From Tomocerus qinae (lineage: Eukaryota > Arthropoda > Collembola > Entomobryomorpha > Tomoceridae): a stretch of DNA of 64,000 bases. Made by a program: the position numbers and the translations under genes. Below, piece by piece: positions 34,895 to 45,800 of the stretch. Numbering within the stretch: the stretch's first letter is position 1; the number at the start of each line of letters is the position of its first letter. Where the stretch lies: NCBI GenBank assembly GCA_020055645.1, contig CM034546.1:5828001-5892000 (forward strand), written 5' to 3'. The notes beneath the pieces were generated by a model. The model made no database searches, was not told the origin of the DNA, and saw only the letters and a list, made by a program, of their open reading frames with translations.

Positions 34895-35460
34895 ATCCCA
34901 CAAAGTCGCCAAAAAAAGTTCCCTTTTAAATCGGAAAAATAATATTCCCCCTGGGATTTTGGAAAAACGTACAAATTCTATGAGTAGAGGAATAAATATT
35001 TTTTGAGAAAAGTTAGTTACCCAGCACTGTTATTTAATTCTACAAAAAGGTGTGCCAACTGCCAAAATAATCAAGACGGTAGTAAATGTAATCTCAGGTC
35101 TTCTAAAAAATGTTGAATAAGTTTGTCGATATAGCAGAATCAATTCGGATTAGAAGTTTTGTAACGCTATATATTTAATACGCACATTAAGATCATTACA
35201 AAATATGTCCTCCAATCATTTCCATTCAATCACTACTCACCATTCAACTTTCTGATTTCTATTTTTTATTTTGATGTTATATATACAGTAATAATAATAA
35301 TAATATGAAACGACTCATTTCGATGCTTTAGAGGAAGTGGACATGCGAATTTTGCTGGTACATGCATATTATATTACATATGCAGTTGATGGGAGGAGGT
35401 GGTACTTAAAGTGTTACAGTCAGCACTTGCGTTACACACGGAGAAAGGGTTTTGCATTGC
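34895..35460 (-). repeat. dispersed repeat, copy 2 (inverted relative to copy at 11,640)
   Basis: It shares CCCCCTGGGATTTT, CAAATTCTATGAGTA, AGTTAGTTACCCAGCACTG, GAAACGACTCATTTCG and TGCAGTTGATGGGAGGAGGT with copy 1 in reverse order and orientation. The two differ by scattered substitutions and small indels, so they are not recent. Confidence 0.8.
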
Positions 35461-36340
35461 GCAATATAAATCTGAAAAATGCCATTATTCACTTCAATAA
35501 TAAACCGACCACTTCCACTGCTCACTCTCCTAATTCACGGTTTTCGTACATTTATGCTTAAAGGGTTCATCAAATTAATCGCCATTACATAAAGTATATC
35601 TCCAAGATTATTATGATATGTACGTAAATAGTTAAATATGAAGCTTATATATCCAATTTTAAATGTCAAAATGACCGTGCCTAGTAATGATTGTCTTCGT
35701 GATTCGAAATGAAAATCGAACGCTAAAATGTCAATATGTTGATTAATTCATGCTAATACTAATTGAGATCTCGAGATATTTCATGCATTTATTATTTATC
35801 TTGACTGATCCGTCAATACGCAAGGTACCAGCTTTGCCATCTGTGAGATTCCGGGAGCATAAATATGCGCGCGATAGAGTCAAACAGAAGCCGCTATTTT
35901 GCTTTCTTCGCCTAAGATTCCCGTCACATTAAGTTGCTCTTGTTTCTTTCTTACCCAACAGTTACATTTTTACGTACAGTGCAGTGTAGTTAAAGTGGCA
36001 ATACAAAAATTAAGCACGTTGCAGTTGGACAGTGCCGCTCGTTTGCTTTTTTCGCAGAATTTTTGAGGGAAATGTTTGGCAGAACCTAAAGTCTAAAGGG
36101 AGATTCAAATGAAAATAAACCGGGCGATTCTAGTCACTTAAGGAGTTTTGGATCTCATCTTTTATTCACTGTTGCTACAATTTTTGTAAACAGGGAGTTC
36201 GGTAAGCTAACAAATTAAATTGGAATTATTTATACAAAAAATACAATTTAGTGAAATGCGGATGAGGGAACTGTAGAGTGGCATAAAATAATACATTTTG
36301 AATATCAGCGGAGGCCCCAAGCTGCACATGCATCATCAAC
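35461..36340. other. spacer within the element, no gene seen
   Basis: No supported frame. The frame at 35750-35932 has no homology or splice evidence. Confidence 0.4.
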
Positions 36341-36420
36341 CGTGCACCTGACAGATATATTATTATCAGTGTACAAAATTTACTACTTTTTTAGCCTTAA
36401 AGTTATACCATTTTTTCAGA

Positions 36421-36605
36421 GTGAAGGTGTCTTCGACATGTCCGTATTAGACGATTCAACATCGAGATTCATTGAAGGATTTCCTACTGGCTTGTCAAGC
36501 ATAATGAATTTAAGTTTGGGATCTGCTTCTACCGAGGATGATAAGTGCAAGTGTACTACAAAATGTGTTAATACGTCTTCTAAGAAAACTGTCCCTTATC
36601 CCTAA
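36421..36605 (+). CDS. candidate terminal exon of an unknown protein
   Basis: A strong acceptor (CATTTTTTCAG) opens a 61-residue frame with coding-like composition (FDMSVLDDSTSRFIEGFPTG, then DDKCKCTTKCVN) ending at TAA 36605. No first exon could be identified. The CKCTTKC motif is not assigned to a family. It is weakly supported. Confidence 0.3.
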
Positions 36606-36653
36606 TCAAGACTTCCTGTATTCTATTCTTATTATTTCATAATAAGAGAATCG

Positions 36654-36870
36654 AGAGTCGGAGTCAAATTTTCGAAAATTAGCTTAGCTAGTAGCTTATT
36701 TAAATTTAAAATCCCTCTCCTTCCCCCTTAGCATAAAATTGTACACTGTATAGGTACCAAAGGTATCAATTCGGTGTATTATCATACTTTGGTGTGCCAA
36801 TTTATGCTAAGAATTTGTTGAGGGGAAAATGGAGTGAGGTGCTAAATTCCAACTCCGACCCCAGACTACC
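36654..36870. repeat. long imperfect inverted repeat
   Basis: GTCGGAGT..AAATTTT at the left pairs with AAATTCCAACTCCGAC at the right. The inner arms CTTAGCATAAAATTG and CCAATTTATGCTAAG, and ACCAAAGGTAT with ATACTTTGGTGT, also pair, so the RNA would fold into one hairpin of about 200 nt. It immediately precedes the hairpin cluster at 37,115. Confidence 0.65.
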
Positions 36871-36923
36871 TCATTCCTACTTTTGGAAAAAGATAATAGG
36901 AAATCCAATTCAAAAGGCCAAAC

Positions 36924-37403
36924 ATGACTCCTACAAACGAAAAGGAAACTTTGCAACCTTCTAGATTGAAATTCATAACCTTACCAACAAACAATTCCAA
37001 TGATGCCATAGGAGTGGATGGATCTACTACGCATTCTACCCCATCTTCGAGGTTTAAAGGTAAGAATATGTGAAAATGTTCGTAACAATTTAGAATTTTC
37101 AAAAAAAACTTATAGGCATTTGCCTAGCATGTTTACATAATATGTAGACTTGCTAGGCAAATGCCCAGCATGTTTAAATATTATGTAGACTTGCTAGGCA
37201 AATGCCCAGCATAGATATACAAGCAATCTCATTTGCCTTTGAGTAGTTCACATGCAATGAACTACTCAAAAGCAAATGAGCTGCTCTATTGATATAATAT
37301 GTTTAATCCCTATTTTTCCATTCTCTTAAGTATATAATAAGAATGGAAAGATAGGGATTTAATTAAATTTGATTTTTTTGCAGGAAAAGAACATTCACCT
37401 TAG
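36924..37403 (+). CDS. candidate 51-aa protein, two exons
   Basis: ATG 36924 opens an exon ending with TTTAAAG and a GTAAGA donor (exon to 37059). The acceptor TTTTTTGCAG at 37383 adds seven codons in correct phase to a stop at 37403. The product is polar, Ser/Thr-rich (LPTNNSNDAIG, STTHSTPSS) and has no signal peptide. The intron contains three of the hairpins described below, so this could be a host transcript for small RNAs rather than a protein gene. Confidence 0.35.
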
Positions 37404-37565
37404 ATAAGTAACAAAGAATCTAGTCATCAACATTTATTAAAAATGTTGATGACTAGATTCTTTGTTTCTTCTTCTTATTTTAGGAAAGTGAATTGTTGGG
37501 CGATGTCCAGTCTTCTCCACAACTCCTCGTCGCACAGGTCTAGCCACAGGACATCGCCCAATAAT
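37115..37565 (+). ncRNA. cluster of five strong hairpins, possible small-RNA precursors
   Basis: Seen directly: hairpin A 37115-37165 (25-bp stem, 1-2 mismatches), with its 3' arm tandemly duplicated to 37212. Hairpin B 37222-37285 (28-bp arms, 7-nt loop, one mismatch and one bulge). Hairpin C 37304-37358 (about 22 bp). Hairpin D 37410-37466 (perfect 26-bp arms, 5-nt loop). Hairpin E 37492-37565 (17 bp, 40-nt loop). The stem sequences are unrelated to each other. Assignment as microRNA-like or siRNA precursors is inference; most loops are shorter than usual for animal microRNAs. The strand is unknown and is set here to match the neighbouring gene. Confidence 0.4.
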
Positions 37566-37637
37566 CTTTTCGTCGTCGTCTTCCTTCGCCCCTCTTCTTC
37601 GTACTCTCCTTTCTCGTCTCCTCTGCAGATCTTCGCC

Positions 37638-38557
37638 ATGGCTCCAACATCCGAGCAGCTCCGAAGCAGCCTTCTGGAACTATTCAGAAAAAAAATTATT
37701 AACGCCGCGGAGAGGAAAGAAGTGGTAAGTTTTTTTTCTACAATTATAAAATATTTAGGAATTATTTATTTTAATTTTAAAAATATTTAGTAATTATTTA
37801 TTTTAATTTTAGAAATATTTAGGAAATAATTATTTAGACTTACCATTTTTTATTTTTATTTCACAGCTGCTGTCGAAAGATAAGAAACGAGCCATCGAGG
37901 CTTTGGTCTCTTTCAGTGTTGAGGGAAGAAAAATCGTCCAGCAACACTGGAAGTTGACCAAACCTCTGAAGAGACTGCAGGCCCATGGCGAGGTGAAGTT
38001 GGGGAGAAGAATTAAATACGACCAGGTTATCTACATCCCCCTGGAGTCTGGCAGCGCCCGCAAGGTAATTAAATAATTTTTCTAAATTCCCTTTCTCAGG
38101 TTTTTCACGTTCTAAATAATTTTTCTAAATTCAATTTCTCAAGTTTTTCACTTTCTAAATAATTTTTCTAAATTCCCTTTCTCAAGTTTTATTTACTAAT
38201 TTTATTTTTCTGATTTTATTACAGGAAGCCTACCGGTGCCAACGATGTGGTAAGGAATTTAAGACCAGAAGCGGCGCTGTCCAGCACTTCAAGGGGGTGC
38301 ACATAGGAAGAGCGAGGAAGATGTGCGACAATTGTGGCAAGACCTCGACATTTAATAATATCATGCGTCATATTAGAAGTTGTGGAGTAAGTGCCTTTCC
38401 AATTATATTTTTATTCTAGTTTGACATGAAGGAATGATACTAATATTTTATTATTTATTTGCAGGGAGACCGGGAATATGCAGCACCAATTTTGACAGGA
38501 ACTGAGAGGGACGAGTGCACTGCAGCAGCCGCCCTTATTAACCTTGCCTCTCATTAA
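37638..38557 (+). CDS. two-finger C2H2 protein, compact element cargo gene
   Basis: Four exons, 37638-37724, 37867-38064, 38225-38386 and 38465-38557, all joined in phase 0, give 179 aa. The N-terminal 95 residues are basic and helical (SSLLELFRKKIINAAERKEV, LLSKDKKRAIEALVSF). Exon 3 carries YRCQRCGKEFKTRSGAVQHF with KGVH, and CDNCGKTSTFNNIMRH with IRSCG. The C-terminus is short and Ala-rich. The consistent phase-0 introns, perfect splice sites and higher GC in exons than introns mark an active gene. Introns contain TTTTCTAAATTC repeats like the element's minisatellites. A role as DNA-binding regulator is inferred only from the fingers. Confidence 0.85.
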
Positions 38558-38789
38558 AATATGATTAAACTTTTATTCATTGTGCTTTCGTGCCTAAGGG
38601 CCTTAATTTATGACTTTGTATGACAATGATTATGCTAAGAATTTTAAATATTATAAAAATGCTTAATTTGACTTAAATTAAAAATCACTGCAACTAATTA
38701 ATATCAAGCTTTGCTTTTATTACTAGCTTACGCATATTAGTTCTAGCTTACGCATAATTGTTTAGCTTTTATTGGCTTTCATTAGTTAT

Positions 38790-39360
38790 ATACATACATA
38801 CATCTACATATACATTATAATATTACAATACATTACACTACATACACACACATAACATACTTACATATCTACATGTACACAGCATAGGTAGACAATTACA
38901 CACACACACTCACTACATATCTACATGTACATAGCATAGGTAGACAAGTACACACATACAGTCACTACATATCTACATGTACATAGCATAGGTAGACAAG
39001 TACACACACACACTCACTACATATCTACATCACAGTTATACTTACATACAACATAAGTCAGCATAGCTATACATATACATAACTACACAGTCCTTACATA
39101 GCTACATACACATAACTACACAATCCTTACATAGCTACACACACACACACACATTACATGTCTACATCACAGTTATACTTACAACATAACACAGCATTGC
39201 TATACATACACACACCTACTTACCCCATGCATACATTTACATACAGCATTACTACATACATTATAACATAGCATAGCTATACATAGACATAACTACACAG
39301 TCCTTACATAGCTACATACACATAACACAGTTACACACACAAAAGTACACATTCACTCAT
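38790..39360. repeat. ACATACACAC-type low-complexity region
   Basis: Interspersed copies of CTACATATCTACATGTACA, CATAGGTAGACAA and CACACACAC runs. It lies just inside the right inverted repeat. No gene. Confidence 0.85.
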
Positions 39361-39404
39361 CATAAGTACAGATAAATACAGATGCTTTGCCATAGAAGCT
39401 TTTA

Positions 39405-40369
39405 GTGAATATATAATATCTACAGCTATAAGTATATCTATTACCTAAAACATGAGTATATAATATCCATAGTTATACTGACACATCTGGCATGGAGAAC
39501 GTTCTGTGAACGAATGAGGGGGGAGAAATCTAAAAATAGCTACCCTCATCTTCACTCAGTCTCTTCTCAACCTCTACTCACAACGCAAGCAAATATTATT
39601 CTCTCTTCATTTATTCACTATTGAGCGCTTGACCATTGACTATTCAGTCTATGCTCAAGCTAATTAACTCATTGTGTTATCGAGAACTACCGGCTTACAC
39701 TCTGCTTGCCTCTCGTTCCCGAAACAAAGCATCAACGTTTAGCTCATTTATATAACTAGTATACACATAGTGTATAGTTATAGTGAATAGTTAGTATACA
39801 CATAGTGTATAGTTATAGTGAATAGTTAGTATACACATAGTGTATAGTTATAGTGATAGTTCAAAATAATTGCGATAGATGGAGCAGAGGGTGCTAACAG
39901 AGCATCATGGAACGGCATGGTAAGCACATGGGAAGCATGGGAATCAAGTGCTTTACTGCAGCAGCATGGAGGGTTTATAGTAGAGTATAGTAGGCCCTTA
40001 TAGGGATATGAGAGAAACCAAGGAGAGGGGCGATTGGCAGCAGCCAATCAGCGGTGACTAGGGCGGAGCAACAGCCTGGGTAGGGGGACGGGAGGTATAA
40101 ATAGCGGCACTCGGGGAGCAGGAGCTCAGTCGTGTGCGATGCGCCGAGCTGGAAACATGCCTCTCTCTCTCTCTCTCCTTTGCTTGCTTGCTTTTATGGC
40201 TTTAGCGCTCTTAGGAATTGGCGCCGAGCTTGACTTGGCGCCAATTTTGGTAGGGACTGGCTGGGGGTGGGTGGGTTGGCTAGCCCAGCCCACTCCCCCT
40301 AAATAAAGATGGCTGGAACTGAATCTATCGGTACACTCATTGTTGAGAACCCCTTCTTACACTTCTACT
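39405..40369. repeat. right terminal inverted repeat
   Basis: About 965 bp. Its inner edge is the TATAATATCTACAGCTATAAG stretch. It lacks the internal duplication present in the left copy. A 73-residue frame in each repeat (from 19952 and 40047, both pointing inward) is open only because the two repeats are copies of each other. Confidence 0.9.
40096..40307 (+). promoter_or_regulatory. outward-facing promoter unit in the right inverted repeat
   Basis: TATAAATA at 40096-40103, TCAGT at 40126-40130 and AATAAA at 40302-40307 define a compact unit of about 180 bp. Its first ATG opens a 22-codon frame starting MRRAGN and then hydrophobic. A 10-bp perfect palindrome AATTGGCGCC..GGCGCCAATT lies downstream. 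It may make a short polyadenylated RNA. Confidence 0.6.
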
Positions 40370-40375
40370 ACCATT

Positions 40376-41172
40376 TATAAACTCAGTGATTGTTGTAAAT
40401 AACGAATTATTAACTGAAAACCATAGTTGCGGTATAACAAAAATGGTATTCTCAATGTAACATTTCAGATATATGTTAATAACCTATATCTAATCTAATA
40501 TGATAAAAAGTTCATATTTTTACGCTATAGGTAATAAACACTTAGCATGTATGTATAACCTACTATTAATTAATATCACATCGTTCATATCAAAAGCGAG
40601 CATTAAAAGAAGATATTATTAGTTGAAATAATACATCAAGTACTTCACTCAATTAAAAGCTTGTTAAGCCACGTGCAATTTTATACTGTCGATGATTATG
40701 TTGCAAAAATGATAGGTATACATTATGATATGTGCCTCTTTATTTTGTTCATGCATGGAGCTATGTTTATAAACGAAAAATAAATCCGTACTGAGGTACT
40801 TACCTATAGTACATCGTAGAAAATAACGAAATTTTTGGAAATAAATAAATCAAGTGAGAAATTGGAAAATTAATACGAGATGAGAAGAGTGGGAAGACAA
40901 ATTGCGAAGGCTTTGTAGTAATAATAAAAACTTCTCAACTCATCAACTTTCCTAGTGTGGCAGTGAAATATGGTCTTATTCCATTTTAAAAAGCAATTAA
41001 CCATTTTATTTATATTTGCAAAAATGCTATTTCAATATGACAGGTTGATTATGCTAATTTGTAGATACCATGTAATAACATTTCTACTGAGTTGTTCAAA
41101 ATGCAGAAGGTACTATTGTTATTTAAAAGTAGACAGTGTTCATGTAATAAATATATCAAATAGTGGGATTAA
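40376..41172. other. intergenic, right of the element
   Basis: AT-rich DNA with no supported gene. The frame at 40970-41236 overlaps the last CUB exon antisense and lacks support. Confidence 0.4.
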
Positions 41173-42455
41173 TTATTCTGGATTCAATTTCCAATGGACT
41201 GAAAATCCTTCCCCTGTAGTAGACCAGTCACTATAGAGCACCAGGATGTAGTTATCCTCCGATTGAAGAGCGATGGGCCAATTGTTATTGCCGCAGTACC
41301 TTTAAAGTTAAACAGGAAATTATTTTTGACTGAAAAAAATAAATTCTGAAAATGTCGAAACATTCTTTCCAGTTTATAGTCAGTTTTTTATAATTTTGTG
41401 TAAGATGTTATAGTTCGGTTTTCCAGATTATTCATAATGGTGAAATAGCAAATTTAATCAACACTTACCTAGCCATTTGTCGTAGCATTCCTCTCTCTTC
41501 TCTGAAAACCAGGAGTCCATCGAGACTACATCCAGTAGAATTCTCAATGTAGTGGTAATCAACAGAAAGGGTAAGTTTTGGTCCATTATTCCACGAATAA
41601 TTTTTAGAAATGACAAAGGTAGAAAATTCATAATTGTGGTAGTAGGCACCATCGGAAGGATAAGTAAGAGTACCCTCAACTTCACTATTATGAATATCAA
41701 CCCATTGTCTCATTGATGTATCTGGTGCTCCAATTGCTCTGAAATGCAATTGAAATCCTCTGTGGTTATTCTGCTCGGTCGAAGAGAAAACGACAATAAA
41801 AACCTGTCCCTCCAGTACGGCTTCTTCTGGTTGGTTAGTATTTATTCCACTTTAAATTAAACAAAATATGAAATTGAAGCAATGCAAAAAGTAAGAATAC
41901 ATTACTTAAAGAAGTATTGAAGCACATTGACAGCGTTTTGTGATATGCAAAGTAACTTACAAACTCGTAGAATGCTGTTCCACTGATCCCCGGTTAGTAA
42001 ATCCAGTGACAGTGACAAAATCGAAATGTGTGCGAAGATAACTTTGAGGTTTAATAAGTTCTACATGCGTTTTGGCGGGATCCATTCGGATTGTCCAAAT
42101 ACAAGCACTATTAACTGGATAAGTCTCTCCTTCGGGGAATAAATAGTCAATTGTTCCGGAATTGGCATTAATTACTCCACCACATGACGTCACTGCAATA
42201 AAATATATAAAAATTTCAATACTTTACATAAATGTATGAGTATGCGTATTGTTTGGCAATTGAGAATTAAACTGTTCAAAATTAAGGAGGTCGCCTATTA
42301 TTACAATTTATTATAGTGATAGAATAAAATTTATAGAGTTTATCTGCCTTACAATTAGATTCCTTTACAGATTTTTTGTCTAGTGTTCCTGGATGACATT
42401 GAGAAATCGTTGCTAATAAAAGCAATCCAAAAGTGTAAACAAAATATTTGGACAT
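41173..42455 (-). CDS. secreted CUB-domain protein
   Basis: Four exons on the minus strand (42455-42353, 42192-41961, 41849-41469, 41299-41173) join in frame to 280 aa. It has a signal peptide (MSKYFVYTFGLLLLATISQC), then CGGVINANSGTIDYLFP with CIWTIRM, a classic start of a CUB fold, and VFIVVFSSTEQNNHRGFQLH ending that domain. A second CUB-like part follows without its first Cys (YPSDGAYYHNYEFSTFVI), with CSLDGLLVF, YCGNNNWP and NYILVLYSDWSTTGEGF. CUB domains mediate extracellular protein or sugar binding. With no protease domain, a secreted recognition or adhesion role is inferred. The ATG at 42455 was preferred over upstream in-frame codons because it begins the signal peptide. Confidence 0.86.
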
Positions 42456-43515
42456 TATTGAAATGAGATTTAGGTACAAAGAGAACGAGAATGTGTGTTC
42501 GTGAATGCAGCGTTTGAACTACAATTACATACGAGTTCTTTTGCTTTTTATCATTACATGCAGCAATGCTTAAGTGTTTTGCTGGTTCAGTTATACAATA
42601 GGTTGTCATCAAAGAATATCTGAAGCGCACTTATCATAAAGGTTGTATTGATATTCTCATTTTTTGCCATTCACTGCCTGCCTCGCGTACGCGTAGTTGT
42701 AATGCAATGCATTAAATGCATACATATACACATGCATGCTTGCATACACTTACAATGTGTTAGTAATTAAATTATATAAACTGAGATAAACGATAATTTA
42801 TCACCATTTCTAATTAAAGTTTAATTTCTACCGAACTCTACAGTTCTTTAAGTACAGGTATTAGTAAATTTCAAGGAAACTGACCCCCATTTAGTCAGAA
42901 TTAGGAAAACGATAGGTTAAGAATGTCTTTTTCGTATATGACTCTTTTCAAATTTTCATACTAAATAATTATAACACTCTTTCTGTTAAAAAAATACGGA
43001 GTTTGTACCAGGGACTTGCAAATTTGTACTTTGGGACTATGAACTAAGAATTACGATGAATAATGCTTAGTAATAATAAATATTTGGTGTATATTAGATT
43101 ATTATTAGGTATAGTCTATTATTATTTTACCCTGAAAAAAAATTTATAGAAATATCGTTTTTAATGGGAATTGGTCTAAACAATTCCAATTTATATGAAA
43201 TCGGGTAGCAAGGTGTGACAAAAGAGGACAAAACTAGTTTTAGCTCGAAGCTAGTTCAGTCCTAGAAGAAATTTTGTAGAAAAGCAAAACAGTACTACTG
43301 AAAAAATCAGTCCTTTTTTGCTTTTTTTACATATATATTAAAGTAAATGGAGTAAATAGCTGCATCAAACTAAAAGAACAGGCTACAAATGACTGCCTTT
43401 TAAAAACATTACTCCTTCCTTTTTTTTAAATGCGGAAAATGTCCTTTTATTAGTTCCATGATATGCCCTATATCTCTTTCACATCTATTTTTGCACATGC
43501 ACAATTTTAACTTAC
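42456..43515. other. intergenic, no gene seen
   Basis: AT-rich DNA. The frame at 42355-42630 overlaps the CUB gene start in another frame. Confidence 0.4.
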
Positions 43516-43842
43516 ACTTTGCATGGTCTCGGTCTCAAATTTCTTATCCAGGACGTCCGTCAGGACGGTAAAAGTATTTGCATACAGAGAAGATAAACTT
43601 CTGTGGATAATATCTTTATGAGTGGCTATATTCTGCACAAAGTGAACCCATGAATCCACGCACGCACTTATACATTTAAAAAAGGTGGGTCGATTAGGTC
43701 GATATAACTTGTAGATTTTGTGCGTTAGCGTGACGTTAAGTTTTTTTTGTCTTGGGTTGCGTTCGTTGCATTGTACTTGGGGCTGCTGTGGTGCTTGCTT
43801 GTGAATCGACAGTCGACTGACTGAGTCGCCTACTATTAACAT
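43516..43842 (-). CDS. candidate 5' exon of an unknown gene
   Basis: The minus-strand ATG at 43842 opens 109 codons ending exactly at a GTAAGT donor in phase 0. Composition is coding-like: a polar N-terminus with HKQAPQQPQVQC, a basic middle, then a helical stretch (SWVHFVQNIATHK, SSLYANTFTVLTDVLDKK). No domain is recognised, and no following exon was found to the left, where the CUB gene begins about 1 kb away. Confidence 0.35.
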
Positions 43843-44510
43843 CAACTATCGTACTGCTGCAGCCTGGACCTTCTTGGACTCCGAAATTCAACAATTCAGT
43901 GACAATTGACAAACATATTCGTCAAAGCCATAAAGTCGTTGATTTTATGACATCTGTATTTGCAGTTTCGCTATTATTTATTTACTCAACTGAAACAGGT
44001 AGAAGATACGAAAGGTATGAGTCTCATCAAATTATTATTTTAATCACATTTACAAGCAGGTAACAGGTCAAAATATTTCCCCATCATTCCTAAACAAACT
44101 TAAAGGCGCAAATCTGATACTAAGCAATCCAATAATATTATATTTTCTACCTAGACATTAAATGTATATGGTGGATTTAGACTACTTCTTTCGCGCCAAA
44201 ATTCCTTTCTTTTCTTCGATATGGGAGGTGGTCTGGGCCCCCTGGCTGCGGCTATGTGGGTTACTTAACCTATTACCTTAAATTATGTTTCCTCAGTTTT
44301 CCAAAGTGCTTCTAATGTGCCTTGCCTGTCTAATCTATTGAATTCGTTGCCCCAATTGCATTTCGAGCCATTTCGAGGTGAAAGTAATACATCAGATGTC
44401 AGAGGAGGGTGAGGAGGAGAGTAAGAGTGAGAAGATGGTAATTTAAAAATAGCTATTTAACGGTTTTAAAGGTGTATATGTAACATGAAATATGTACAAA
44501 CAAGATATTG

Positions 44511-45629
44511 GTGTATGAATTTAAGAGATGTGTAAGCAAAATTATTTGAAATTGCAAATCGGATTGCAACAAGTGTTAACCTAATGAGAAAGAGGATTGT
44601 AAAAAACAACTTCTTTCCGATTTTCGATATACCGCCCCCTTTACTCAGGACACACCCTCCGAAGGTCGAAACGCTACTGGGAAATTACTCCGAAACTACT
44701 CGACCGATTTGAATGAAATTTTTTTAAAATTGAAGGAGACAATATTTTGGAGGGTGGGCTTTCAGCGTTTTTCAAAATTCGAACTCCTTCATGAAAAACG
44801 AATTTCGAAATTTCCAAAAACACGGTTTTTTTCAAGTTTATCGTTTTTAGGGCCAATCTTACTCTAATAGCTATACAAATCGCATATTTTCATATTTTAT
44901 CAATTTGACTTCCAAAAATGTCAAAGGTCAACTTACTGAAAATGCTCCAATACACCTTGTGTGACATATCAATCAGCATCTACACACTTAAAGGATAACG
45001 ATTATGATGTAATATGTTCAAAAATTTGAAGTGGTACAATGTCAAAGGTGAAGCCAAGTGAAAGGCATATTAACAACTTTTTAAAAAATTACCTTTGAGC
45101 TTGTACCACTTCAAATTTTTGAACATATTACATCATAATCGTTTTCCTTTAAGTGTGTAGATGCTGATTGATATGTCACACAAGGTGTATTGGAGCATTT
45201 TCAGTAAGTTGACCTTTGACATTTTTGGAAGTCAAATTGATAAAATATGAAAATATGCGATTTGTATAGCTATTAGAGTAAGATTGGCCCTAAAAACGAT
45301 AAACTTGAAAAAAACCGTGTTTTTGGAAATTTTGAAATTCGTTTTTCATGAAGGAGTTCGAATTTTGAAAAACGCTGAAAGCCCACCCTCCAAAATATTG
45401 TCTCCTTCAATTTAAAAAAAATTTCATTCAAATCGGTCGAGTAGTTTCGGAGTAATTTCCCAGTAGCGTTTCGACCTTCGGAGGGTGTGTCCTGAGTAAA
45501 GGGGGCGGTATATCGAAAATCGGAAAGAAGTTGTTTTTTACAATCCTCTTTCTCATTAGGTTAACACTTGTTGCAATCCGATTTGCAATTTCAAATTATT
45601 TTGCTTACACATCTCTTAAATTCATACAC
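44511..45629. mobile_element. 1.1-kb foldback element with near-perfect 535-bp arms
   Basis: From GTGTATGAATTTAAGAG to its complement, the two halves are almost identical inverted copies around a spacer of roughly 35 bp near 45,055-45,090. A 4-bp ATTG repeat (or ATTGGT, depending on the end chosen) flanks it. The near identity implies recent origin or gene conversion. There is no coding capacity. Confidence 0.9.
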
Positions 45630-45663
45630 ATTGGTATTATACGTGAAACACCTACTAGAATAT

Positions 45664-45800
45664 ACTATGAATTTGCAAAGACCTAATCTTAATATGAATT
45701 TGCAAAGACCTAATCTTAATATGAATTTGCAAAGACCTAATCTTAATATGAATTTGCAAAAACCTAATCTTAATATAAATTTGCAAATTTTGATTTATGA
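45664..45800. repeat. 27-bp tandem repeat, four to five copies
   Basis: Units ATGAATTTGCAAAGACCTAA plus TCTTAAT. The frames on both strands here (MNLQRPNLN repeats) are translations of the array, not genes. Confidence 0.9.

Larger units (their letters stand above)
19630..40369. mobile_element. Polinton/Maverick-type DNA transposon, 20,740 bp, cargo-bearing and apparently non-autonomous
   Basis: The element starts AGTAGAAGTGTAAGAAGG and ends with the exact complement (..CTTACACTTCTACT). It is flanked by the 6-bp duplication ACCATT (19624-19629, 40370-40375). AG..CT ends, a 6-bp duplication, inverted repeats of about 1 kb and a length of 15-25 kb are the known Polinton signature. I found no retroviral-type integrase, packaging ATPase, adenovirus-type protease or capsid frame. 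The only replication-related trace is the module at 23549-24484. The cargo is described in separate entries: two zinc-finger genes, two Cys-head/Thr-rich surface-type proteins, a hairpin cluster, minisatellites, a 28S fragment and dispersed repeats. Confidence 0.9.

Noticed and set aside
36864..36872. ACTACCTCA, complementary to the let-7 seed
   Set aside because: A 9-mer match is expected by chance in 64 kb on two strands often enough, and no conserved context supports a regulatory site.
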